5,323 nucleotides of DNA from Flavobacteriaceae bacterium. Lineage in GTDB: Bacteria > Bacteroidota > Bacteroidia > Flavobacteriales > Flavobacteriaceae. Under the pieces are notes generated by a model that worked only from the letters and a program-made list of their open reading frames with translations, did no database searches and was not told the origin of the DNA. Positions 1-5,323 of the stretch are shown here, piece after piece. Each line of letters opens with the position of its first letter. Position 1 is the first letter of the stretch. The stretch spans positions 1 to 5,323 of the forward strand of contig JAESTG010000170.1 in the NCBI GenBank assembly GCA_016763715.1, in the 5' to 3' direction. A program made the position numbers and the translations under genes.

Positions 1-1110
1 ACCACTTCTCCAAGAAGAGCCAATGCCATTGCTTTTGACATTCGCGAAGCTGGACGTATTAAAAGAGAAGGTAATCCTATCACTGGTAAAAAAATGATGG
101 GCGCAGATGGGGAGCCACTTCGGGTTCCAGGGAAGTTAAAAGCTGTAAAAGGAATTGGTTGGTATATTGAAGAATATGGAATTGCGCAAATTTCGTACAA
201 TCTTACCAATATTTCCATTACGCCATTGCATATTGCCTTTGATGAGAGTTGCAAAGCTGCCGAAGTCAGAGGCATGCGCGTTACTGGCTCTGAATTAGTA
301 GGATTAGTCCCATTAAAAGCCATGCTGGATGCTGCCGATTATTTTCTTATCAAACAGCAACGCTCTTTAGGTGTTTCTGAAGCTGAAAAAATTAAGATTG
401 CCGTGAAGTCTATGGGACTAGATGACCTGAAGCCATTCAACCCACAAGAAAAGATTATTGAGTACATGCTCATTTCCGAAGAGAAAAAATTAGTCGACTT
501 CAAGCTAGATGATTTTGCCGATGAAACTGCTGGTGAGTCTATGGCACCTGGGGGTGGTTCTATTGCAGCTTACGTTGGTACCCTAGGTGTTTCATTAGGA
601 ACTATGGTTGCAAACCTATCTGCGCACAAAGCAGGTTGGGACGACAAATGGGAGTTTTATTCTGAATGGGCGCAAAAAGGGCAGGTCTATAAAAATAGAT
701 TACTGTACTTGGTAGATGAAGATACCAATGCTTTCAACAAAATTATTGACGGATTCAGAATGCCTAAAGGAAGTGATGCTGAAATAGAAGCTCGCAAAGC
801 GGCTATCGAGGACGCAACCAAATATGCCACCGAAATTCCGCTTCAAGTGATGGAAACGGCTCACAATTCGATGGAAGTGATGCAGGCCATGCTTACCGAT
901 GGGCTGCAAAGTTCTCTATCCGATTCTGCTGTGGGTATTCTCTGCGCTAAAACTGCTGTGGTGGGGGCTTATTTCAACGCTCGGATTAATGCTAAAGATA
1001 TTAAGGATCGAGATTTTGCTGACAACGTACTTACCAAAGCCAAAAGTATTTACGAATCGGCTGTCGCTATTGAACAAGAAACTATTGAGTATATTGATAG
1101 TAAGATGTAA
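1..1110 (+). CDS. ftcD: Bifunctional glutamate formimidoyltransferase / formimidoyltetrahydrofolate cyclodeaminase, 5'-truncated by window edge
   Basis: The enzyme transfers the formimino group from N-formimino-L-glutamate (the end of one histidine degradation route) to tetrahydrofolate, then deaminates the product to 5,10-methenyl-THF and ammonia. It acts in the cytoplasm. The frame is open from base 1 to TAA at 1108-1110, giving 369 visible residues. Visible residues 1 to about 150 are the C-terminal part of the transferase, with GIGWY (51-55) and GSELVGLVPL (96-105), both typical of the family. From about residue 165 comes the cyclodeaminase domain, with the glycine-rich APGGGS motif (182-187) and YFNARINAKDI (324-334) near the end. 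The Met codon at 94 is internal: homologous transferase sequence continues upstream of it. By comparison with mammalian FTCD (about 540 residues), roughly 170-200 N-terminal residues are missing, including the transferase catalytic His. No frameshift is visible. Identification is from remembered family motifs. Other histidine-degradation genes may lie upstream, outside the window. Confidence 0.95.
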   Translation, partial: TTSPRRANAIAFDIREAGRIKREGNPITGKKMMGADGEPLRVPGKLKAVKGIGWYIEEYGIAQISYNLTNISITPLHIAFDESCKAAEVRGMRVTGSELVGLVPLKAMLDAADYFLIKQQRSLGVSEAEKIKIAVKSMGLDDLKPFNPQEKIIEYMLISEEKKLVDFKLDDFADETAGESMAPGGGSIAAYVGTLGVSLGTMVANLSAHKAGWDDKWEFYSEWAQKGQVYKNRLLYLVDEDTNAFNKIIDGFRMPKGSDAEIEARKAAIEDATKYATEIPLQVMETAHNSMEVMQAMLTDGLQSSLSDSAVGILCAKTAVVGAYFNARINAKDIKDRDFADNVLTKAKSIYESAVAIEQETIEYIDSKM

Positions 1111-1115
1111 AGAGT

Positions 1116-1135
1116 TATTGCGTCCGCAATATTTT
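1116..1135 (+). terminator. Weak hairpin just after the formiminotransferase-cyclodeaminase gene, possible terminator or operator
   Basis: TATTGC (1116-1121) and GCAATA (1126-1131) are perfect reverse complements around a GTCC loop, starting 5 bases after the stop codon and followed by TTTT (1132-1135). The position suits a rho-independent terminator, but the stem is only six pairs (two G-C) and the T-run is short. Its TATTGC/GCAATA arms match the arms of the palindrome at 1147-1160, so it may instead be a second binding site for the downstream MarR-type regulator. Confidence 0.35.
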
Positions 1136-1146
1136 CAAATCATCTC

Positions 1147-1160
1147 TTTATTGCAATAAA
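1147..1160. promoter_or_regulatory. Perfect 14-bp palindrome, candidate MarR-type operator
   Basis: TTTATTGCAATAAA reads the same on both strands and lies 69 bases before the start of the MarR-GNAT gene. MarR-family dimers bind short AT-rich palindromes, often with TTGC/GCAA cores, and commonly repress their own genes. This palindrome has the right length, core and location. The binding partner is inferred; nothing in the sequence proves it. Confidence 0.4.
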
Positions 1161-1163
1161 ATT

Positions 1164-1198
1164 TATAAACTATAGAGTCATTTATCCATAGTTTTATA
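1164..1198. repeat. Inverted repeat with AAACTAT/ATAGTTT arms upstream of the MarR-GNAT gene
   Basis: AAACTAT (1167-1173) and ATAGTTT (1188-1194) are perfect reverse complements with a 14-bp spacer. Allowing one bulged base, the arms extend to 1164-1173 and 1188-1198. It lies in the probable promoter region of the MarR-GNAT gene. TAGTTTTA (1189-1196) is one base off the Bacteroidota -7 consensus TAnnTTTG, but I see no suitably spaced TTG element. It could be a regulator site or chance in AT-rich DNA. Confidence 0.3.
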
Positions 1199-1229
1199 TA
1201 TTTACATAACTGCTTATATAAATATTTAT

Positions 1230-2171
1230 ATGGATTCAATAAAGGTACTTGGAGAATTGAGTTTGGGCTCACGTATGAAACGTGTCAGTGAATTGTTAAT
1301 GAAGACAATCATACCTATTTATAAGCATTATGGCCTTGAATTTGACCCATATTTATTTCCAGCTTTTCATCGCATTGCAAATGTCGAGACCATTACCAAT
1401 ACTGTCCTACGTGAATCATTACAAACCTCTCAACCTGCAGTAACGCAAACCATAACTAAATTATTACAAAAAGGTTTGGTACAATTGGAGGTGGACACCA
1501 TCGATAAGCGAAAAAAAATTATTTCATTGACACCAAAAGGCACTATACTTTATGAAAGAGTACAACCGTTATGGCGTTGCATGGATAAAGCAGTTAAACA
1601 ATTTACACAACAACCAGCCAATTCTCTTTTAGAACATATTGATCGTTTTGAAGAAGCTATTAAATCTGGTGAATTTGCCAAAGTAATTCTAGCCAATATG
1701 AATGAAGAACAATCAATAACGATTACTCATTTCAAACCCCAATATGCTCAAGTATTTTACGACCTCAACATAGAATGGTTGGAAACTTACTTTTATGTAG
1801 AAGGTTTTGATCGAGAAGTACTGAGTAATCCATATGAATATATTCTGAATGAAGGTGGTCATATTTTCTTTGCCGTTGAAAACAATGAAGCCATCGGTAC
1901 CGTAGCGCTCATGAAGCGTGGAGATGGTGCCTTCGAACTCACAAAAATGGCCGTACAAATAGATCAAAGAGGTAAAAAGATTGGACAGCAATTACTGCAA
2001 CACTGTATCGATTTTGCCCAAGAACATAAATTCAAAAAACTATTTCTCTATTCCAATACCCTGTTAGAAAATGCTATTTATCTATATAGAAAATATGGTT
2101 TTGTTGAAGTAGAACAAGAAACTGACGTTCCATATAAACGGAGTAATATTAAAATGGACTTTCCTTTATAA
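1230..2171 (+). CDS. MarR-family winged-helix regulator fused to a GNAT N-acetyltransferase domain
   Basis: This is a 313-residue two-domain protein. Residues 1 to about 155 look like a MarR regulator: N-terminal dimerisation helices (LGELSLGSRMKRVSELL, 7-23), a helix-turn-helix at about 54-82 (including TSQPAVTQTITKLLQKGLV) and a wing at about 90-104 (DKRKKIISLTPKG). Residues about 162-313 are a GNAT acyltransferase: a beta strand with ELTKMAV (236-242), the acetyl-CoA pyrophosphate loop QRGKKIG (246-252) and the C-terminal NAIYLYRKYGF (281-291). The start is chosen because LGEL-LGSR-KR so near the N-terminus is typical of such fusions; no Shine-Dalgarno is visible, as usual in this group. 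The architecture is known and widespread; substrate and regulon cannot be read from sequence. The gene follows a 119-bp gap containing palindromes that could serve autoregulation, and precedes the lipoprotein gene by 47 bp on the same strand. The acetyl-CoA loop is intact, so acetyltransferase activity is plausible; the acceptor is unknown. Confidence 0.9.
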   Translation: MDSIKVLGELSLGSRMKRVSELLMKTIIPIYKHYGLEFDPYLFPAFHRIANVETITNTVLRESLQTSQPAVTQTITKLLQKGLVQLEVDTIDKRKKIISLTPKGTILYERVQPLWRCMDKAVKQFTQQPANSLLEHIDRFEEAIKSGEFAKVILANMNEEQSITITHFKPQYAQVFYDLNIEWLETYFYVEGFDREVLSNPYEYILNEGGHIFFAVENNEAIGTVALMKRGDGAFELTKMAVQIDQRGKKIGQQLLQHCIDFAQEHKFKKLFLYSNTLLENAIYLYRKYGFVEVEQETDVPYKRSNIKMDFPL

Positions 2172-2218
2172 ATTGTTTCAGAAAAAAGGAATTAGTACCT
2201 TCATAAAAAAAATGAACT

Positions 2219-3049
2219 ATGTCACGAATCATTCTTGCTTTTAGCCTGTTAGCAATTCTTTCAGGCTGTAAAAACGACAAAAAAGTAGTAGTATCCAAGT
2301 CCGAAACTACAACTACTCCAATTATAGAAGAAGCCACTAAAACGCTAGAAACAACTGTTGAAATTCCAATCGTTAAAGAATTTGAAGTATACCCTATTTC
2401 TCATGCTACTATGGTGCTTCAATGGGACGGAGCAACTATTTATGTTGATCCAGTAGGTGGATCTGCCGCCTTTGAAGGACATTCTTCTCCCAATCTTATT
2501 TTAGTTACAGATATTCATGGAGATCATTTAAATATAGAAACACTCCAAGCGGTGAGCACCGCTAAAACGAAGATTATAGTCCCTCAAGCCGTTGCTGACA
2601 AACTCCCTATCGAATTCGATGCTCAAATAGATGTCCTTAACAATGGTGAATTTAAAGACCGTTTCGGCTTTAGTGTAGAAGCGATTCCCATGTACAATTT
2701 GCGAGAAGAAGCATTAAAGTTTCATACCAAAGGTCGTGGAAACGGTTACGTGATTGAAAAGGATGGCAAACGTGTTTATATTTCAGGTGACACAGAAGAC
2801 ATCCCAGAAATGAGAGCCTTAAAAAATATCGCCGTAGCTTTTGTTTGTATGAACCTTCCCTACACCATGACCGAACTTCAAGCTGCAAAAGCCGTGGTCG
2901 AATTTAAACCCAAAGTTGTTTACCCATACCATTATCGAGGAAGCGAAGGCATGAGTAATATTAACACCTTTCAAGGGTGGATTAAAAAATCTAGTGTTGG
3001 TAGGGAAGTAAAGGTTATTAAATTGGACTGGTACCCAAACACAGATTAA
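2219..3049 (+). CDS. Lipoprotein with metallo-beta-lactamase (UlaG-like) fold and variant metal site
   Basis: This 276-residue protein starts with a lipoprotein signal peptide: hydrophobic residues 4-14, then lipobox LSGC with Cys17 as the lipidation site. A Lys/Thr/Glu-rich tether (18 to about 52) follows. From about residue 55 the fold is that of metal-dependent hydrolases of the COG2220/UlaG type: SHATMVLQWDGATIYVDPVG (61-80), the core metal motif TDIHGDH (97-103), a His in FHTKGRGNGYVIE (His169), SGDT (189-192, bridging Asp191) and YPYHYRG with His238. The usual HxHxDH motif is DIHGDH here: Asp98 replaces the first His, while His100, Asp102 and His103 remain. Location is inferred to be envelope-anchored, facing periplasm or surface. 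Substrate is unknown; relatives include lactonases, so lactamase activity should not be assumed. The gene lies 47 bp after the MarR-GNAT gene with no clear terminator between, so co-transcription is possible. The ATG at 2212 is in another frame; the 2219 start gives an exact signal peptide. Confidence 0.88.
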   Translation: MSRIILAFSLLAILSGCKNDKKVVVSKSETTTTPIIEEATKTLETTVEIPIVKEFEVYPISHATMVLQWDGATIYVDPVGGSAAFEGHSSPNLILVTDIHGDHLNIETLQAVSTAKTKIIVPQAVADKLPIEFDAQIDVLNNGEFKDRFGFSVEAIPMYNLREEALKFHTKGRGNGYVIEKDGKRVYISGDTEDIPEMRALKNIAVAFVCMNLPYTMTELQAAKAVVEFKPKVVYPYHYRGSEGMSNINTFQGWIKKSSVGREVKVIKLDWYPNTD

Positions 3050-3085
3050 AGTCAAAAATCGGCTTATTTTAATTCTATAAATTTC

Positions 3086-5113
3086 TTACTTATACTTCTC
3101 AAACCAAGCCAACGTGTGGGCTACTTTCGTAATTAAGTTACTAGGACGATTGGCTATGCTATGAGAGGCATCAGGAATTTCAACCAATACAGTTTCTTTT
3201 TTCCGAAGTTTTAATGCATGATATAATTGCTTAGCCTCGCTTGGCGGAGTCCGTAAGTCGTTCATACCTACTATCACCATGGTTGGTGTTTCAATATTAC
3301 CCACTAAAGAAATGGGTGAAAACTTCCAGTAATTCTCAAAATTCTCCCATGGCTGCCCTGGATATCTTGTATCTGCATAGCTGTAATAGTTATCGGCTAC
3401 CAATGTTTTACTAATCCAATTCATTACTGGCTTAGCAACTACAGCCGCCTTAAAACGATTGTTCTTACCTATAATCCATGCTGTCATAATTCCACCTGCG
3501 CTACCTCCAGTAACATACAACTTTTCTGGATTCACCTTTCTTCTAGCAATTACGGCATCCACTCCATCCATCACATCTTGGTAATCTTCACCAGGATAAT
3601 TGTTATAAAGTAGGTTTCCAAATTCCTCTCCATAACTAGTACTTCCGCGTGGATTAGGATAAAAAACCATATACCCAGCCGAAGCATATAATTGAATCTC
3701 AGCAGAAAAAAACGGACCATAATTAAGAATAGGTCCACCATGATTCTCCACAATCAATGGATACTTTTTTCGTTTTTCAAAATTGGGGGGATATACAATC
3801 CATCCATGTAATTCACGTCCATCTATGGAGGACTTATATGAAATTTCGTCTACAGCACCCAGCAAATTAAAGCCGAGCAAATCTTCATTCAACTCAGTTA
3901 CCGTTTTTGGCTGCTTATTCTTTTTATCTACCAAAGCCACATCGGCTGGGCGATCTGGATAGGAAATAGTATACGCAATTTTATTATTTGATGACACCGA
4001 AAAACTCCCACTGGCATAAGGTCTTCCTAAAGTAGTTCCACCAACGTTATCAACAATCTTAGTCAATTTACCGCTCAAACTCATATACCCCAACTTAGTT
4101 AATCCCAAATCGTTGTATTGAATGTACAATCCTTTTCCATCACTAGCCCAAACAGCAGAGGAAATACTTCGGTCCAACTTAGCAGAAACAACTCGCTTAT
4201 TGGAACCATCACTATTCATTACTTGTAACTTCCTAGTCTGATATGTTTGTACCTTATCTTTATAACCAATATAGGCAATCATACTTCCATCGGGAGATAA
4301 TTTTGGTGAGCTATCTGGACCATTCCTATCCGTAAGGGTTTGCACCAAACTAGTACTTGTATTAATGGCATATACTTCGCTATTTCTGAATTCATATTCC
4401 CAATTCGGATTTCTATTTGCAGAAAAGTAAATCTTATCACTCTTTGGTGACCAAGATAGATTACTACCATGATTGTAGGGCCCCTCTGTTAACTGTCGAG
4501 GTGTTCCTCCATCAGCAGGGAGTACAAAAATATGTGTATACCCTGGTTTTAAGTAACCAACTCCATCTGCTTCATGTTTTAATCGGTCAGTAATTCTAGG
4601 TGGCTTCGCCCATTTTGCTCCTTTCGGCTTTGGAGGCATCTTTGCCAACACTGGTGATTTTCCATTGACTTTCATGGTAAAAGCAAGTTGTTTTCCATCT
4701 GCAGACCATGCCAAATTAGATGGACCATTTTCTAACTGTGTTAACTTAGCTACTGTACCTGAAGCAGTCCAATACACATAAATTTCACTCCCCTCATCAC
4801 CTTCACTACTTACAAAGGCAATACGATCTCCATTGGGCGACCACCTCGCGCCTCCTTCATTTGCTTCTCTAGAGGTTAGTTTATGATGCTTACTTCCATC
4901 ACTACTTACTAACCATAAATTTCCTTTGGATTTATCTTCCATGATATCAAAACCTGTTCTTCGATACACCACAGAATTACCATCTGGAGAAATTTGAGGG
5001 TTACCCGCATATTCCAAATCAAAAACATCAAGGTATTCAAAGGTAGATTGCACTTGAGCAAATGACTGAAAGGAAATAGCAAAGAATAGAAATACGTATA
5101 GTAGATGCTTCAT
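3086..5113 (-). CDS. Secreted S9 family (prolyl oligopeptidase-like) serine peptidase
   Basis: This is a 675-residue exported peptidase, probably periplasmic, expected to cleave oligopeptides in the manner of dipeptidyl or acylaminoacyl peptidases. Residues 1-19 form a signal peptide (MKHLLYVFLFFAISFQSFA, likely cleaved before Gln20). Residues about 25-415 are a TolB/WD40-like beta-propeller; repeats of the form (W/I/L)SPDG-(hydrophobic) occur at 41-50, 91-100, 136-145, 221-230, 272-281 and 322-331, with a weaker one near 373-381, consistent with seven blades. A Pro/Lys-rich stretch (157-173) before TDRLKHEADGVGYL is seen in many relatives. Residues about 425-675 are the alpha/beta hydrolase: HGG (458-460, oxyanion region), nucleophile Ser538 in GGSAGG (536-541), Asp619 in GMNDLRTPP and His651 in DASHS. 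The triad is complete, so the enzyme should be active. Length is normal for the family. Exact specificity (dipeptidyl versus acylaminoacyl) cannot be settled by reading. It converges on the lipoprotein gene, leaving 36 bp, and diverges from the gene at 5255. Confidence 0.95.
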   Translation of the reverse strand: MKHLLYVFLFFAISFQSFAQVQSTFEYLDVFDLEYAGNPQISPDGNSVVYRRTGFDIMEDKSKGNLWLVSSDGSKHHKLTSREANEGGARWSPNGDRIAFVSSEGDEGSEIYVYWTASGTVAKLTQLENGPSNLAWSADGKQLAFTMKVNGKSPVLAKMPPKPKGAKWAKPPRITDRLKHEADGVGYLKPGYTHIFVLPADGGTPRQLTEGPYNHGSNLSWSPKSDKIYFSANRNPNWEYEFRNSEVYAINTSTSLVQTLTDRNGPDSSPKLSPDGSMIAYIGYKDKVQTYQTRKLQVMNSDGSNKRVVSAKLDRSISSAVWASDGKGLYIQYNDLGLTKLGYMSLSGKLTKIVDNVGGTTLGRPYASGSFSVSSNNKIAYTISYPDRPADVALVDKKNKQPKTVTELNEDLLGFNLLGAVDEISYKSSIDGRELHGWIVYPPNFEKRKKYPLIVENHGGPILNYGPFFSAEIQLYASAGYMVFYPNPRGSTSYGEEFGNLLYNNYPGEDYQDVMDGVDAVIARRKVNPEKLYVTGGSAGGIMTAWIIGKNNRFKAAVVAKPVMNWISKTLVADNYYSYADTRYPGQPWENFENYWKFSPISLVGNIETPTMVIVGMNDLRTPPSEAKQLYHALKLRKKETVLVEIPDASHSIANRPSNLITKVAHTLAWFEKYK

Positions 5114-5132
5114 TTTAAAATTTTAAGAGCGA

Positions 5133-5167
5133 TAAAGGTACTCGATTTATATCATATTTAAATTCAA
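5133..5167 (-). promoter_or_regulatory. Possible Bacteroidota-type promoter for the S9 peptidase gene
   Basis: On the minus strand, TACCTTTA (5140-5133) differs from the Bacteroidota -7 consensus TAnnTTTG only at the last base and ends 19 bases before the ATG. A TTG (5167-5165) lies 24 bases upstream of it, slightly more than the usual spacing. The A/T-rich leader TTAAAATTTTAAA directly before the ATG has no Shine-Dalgarno, as is normal in this phylum. The call rests on consensus matching in AT-rich DNA and is tentative. Confidence 0.3.
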
Positions 5168-5173
5168 AAAATA
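5160..5173. repeat. 14-bp direct repeat AAATTCAAAAAATA, copy 1
   Basis: Identical to the sequence at 5232-5245, 72 bp away in the same intergenic region. Read on the minus strand it contains the TTTTTTG that overlaps the tentative -33 element of the peptidase promoter. The sequence is low in complexity, so chance is possible. Confidence 0.4.
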
Positions 5174-5231
5174 CCATAGATTTCTCATTTTACTTACTCC
5201 ACGTTGATTTTTGGTTTATTTTTATAAAATC

Positions 5232-5245
5232 AAATTCAAAAAATA
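5232..5245. repeat. 14-bp direct repeat AAATTCAAAAAATA, copy 2
   Basis: Second exact copy of the repeat at 5160-5173. It ends 9 bases before the ATG of the partial gene at 5255, so it falls in the translation-initiation region of that gene. A-rich leaders are common in Flavobacteriia, which may explain this copy without any regulatory role. Confidence 0.4.
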
Positions 5246-5254
5246 AGCTACCCT

Positions 5255-5323
5255 ATGAAATGGAAACTTCTCGTCGTTAGTGCTGTTGTAATTTCAACCT
5301 TTATTTTATTATTTACTTCGGAA
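5255..5323 (+). CDS. Start of an exported or membrane-anchored protein, 3'-truncated by window edge
   Basis: An open frame starts at ATG 5255 and runs to the window end, giving 23 residues. The N-terminus MKWKLL is positively charged, followed by a hydrophobic stretch (about residues 5-20, LLVVSAVVISTFILLF) and then TSE. This is the form of a Sec signal peptide or single N-terminal membrane anchor. No lipobox Cys is visible. The gene is divergent from the S9 peptidase, 141 bp apart. There is no recognisable Shine-Dalgarno, but the leader is A-rich as in the neighbouring genes. The protein family cannot be identified from so short a fragment. Confidence 0.6.
   Translation, partial: MKWKLLVVSAVVISTFILLFTSE

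Noticed and set aside
700..909. A 69-codon minus-strand frame opposite the cyclodeaminase domain
   Set aside because: Antisense shadow of a conserved coding region, with no leader or recognisable domain.
94..1110. A shorter formiminotransferase-cyclodeaminase reading frame starting at ATG 94
   Set aside because: The same frame is open back to base 1 and encodes family-typical sequence before this Met, so the gene is cut by the window edge and 94 is internal.
899..1159. An 86-codon open frame overlapping the end of the first gene on the + strand
   Set aside because: It lies almost wholly inside a well-conserved enzyme domain in another frame and its translation resembles no family I recognise; a hydrophobic shadow.
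1713..1991. A 92-codon minus-strand frame opposite the GNAT domain
   Set aside because: The GNAT frame on the + strand carries clear motifs; the antisense frame has none.
2186..2201. Small hairpin AAGG-N8-CCTT between the MarR-GNAT and lipoprotein genes
   Set aside because: Only four base pairs with a long loop and no T-run, so it does not support a terminator.
2149..2337. A 62-codon minus-strand frame spanning the gap between the MarR-GNAT and lipoprotein genes
   Set aside because: It overlaps the signal peptide coding region and has no recognisable domain or promoter.
2670..3055. Two minus-strand frames opposite the 3' half of the lipoprotein gene
   Set aside because: Antisense shadows of the metallo-hydrolase domain; one even reads across its stop codon, with no family resemblance.
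3050..3085. A bidirectional terminator in the 36-bp gap between the two convergent genes
   Set aside because: I searched for a stem-loop and found none; the gap holds only A/T-rich sequence.
3571..4470. Short minus-strand frames (3571-3753 and 4279-4470) inside the S9 peptidase gene
   Set aside because: Out-of-frame shadows of a complete, intact peptidase gene.
5115..5126. Palindrome TTAAAATTTTAA just before the peptidase start codon
   Set aside because: It consists only of A and T runs and is readily explained by the A/T-rich leader.
5204..5230. A plus-strand TTG / AT-rich promoter for the partial gene at 5255
   Set aside because: TTG at 5204-5206 has no acceptable TAnnTTTG element at the right spacing; the nearest matches lack the TTTG core.

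Overview
The window comes from an AT-rich bacterial chromosome, most likely Bacteroidota and probably the class Flavobacteriia. The main reasons are: a MarR-type regulator fused to a GNAT acetyltransferase; a secreted S9 peptidase whose signal peptide ends in the SFA-Q cleavage pattern common in that group; A-rich leaders without Shine-Dalgarno sequences; and a bifunctional formiminotransferase-cyclodeaminase. No rRNA, tRNA, CRISPR array, transposase or phage gene was seen.

Layout. (1) Positions 1-1110, + strand: the C-terminal two thirds of formimidoyltransferase-cyclodeaminase, the enzyme that moves the formimino group of histidine breakdown onto tetrahydrofolate. Its N-terminus lies outside the window. 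(2) Positions 1111-1229: a short but structured gap with three inverted repeats. One is the perfect palindrome TTTATTGCAATAAA. (3) Positions 1230-2171, + strand: a MarR winged-helix domain fused to a GNAT acetyltransferase domain. (4) Positions 2219-3049, + strand, 47 bp downstream and possibly co-transcribed: a lipoprotein with a metallo-beta-lactamase fold of the UlaG-like type, in which the first metal-binding His is replaced by Asp. (5) Positions 3086-5113, - strand, convergent with the previous gene: a secreted S9 family serine peptidase (beta-propeller plus alpha/beta hydrolase). (6) Positions 5114-5254: a divergent intergenic region with a 14-bp direct repeat and a possible Bacteroidota-type promoter for the peptidase. 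(7) Positions 5255-5323, + strand: the first 23 codons of a gene encoding a signal peptide or membrane anchor, cut by the window edge.

The genes do not form one obvious pathway. The first enzyme is central catabolism and one-carbon metabolism. The peptidase probably digests imported peptides in the periplasm. The regulator-acetyltransferase and the lipoprotein may form a two-gene unit. I see no strong evidence for a novel multi-gene system. The items most worth a second look are the palindromes in front of the MarR-GNAT gene and the altered metal site of the lipoprotein.
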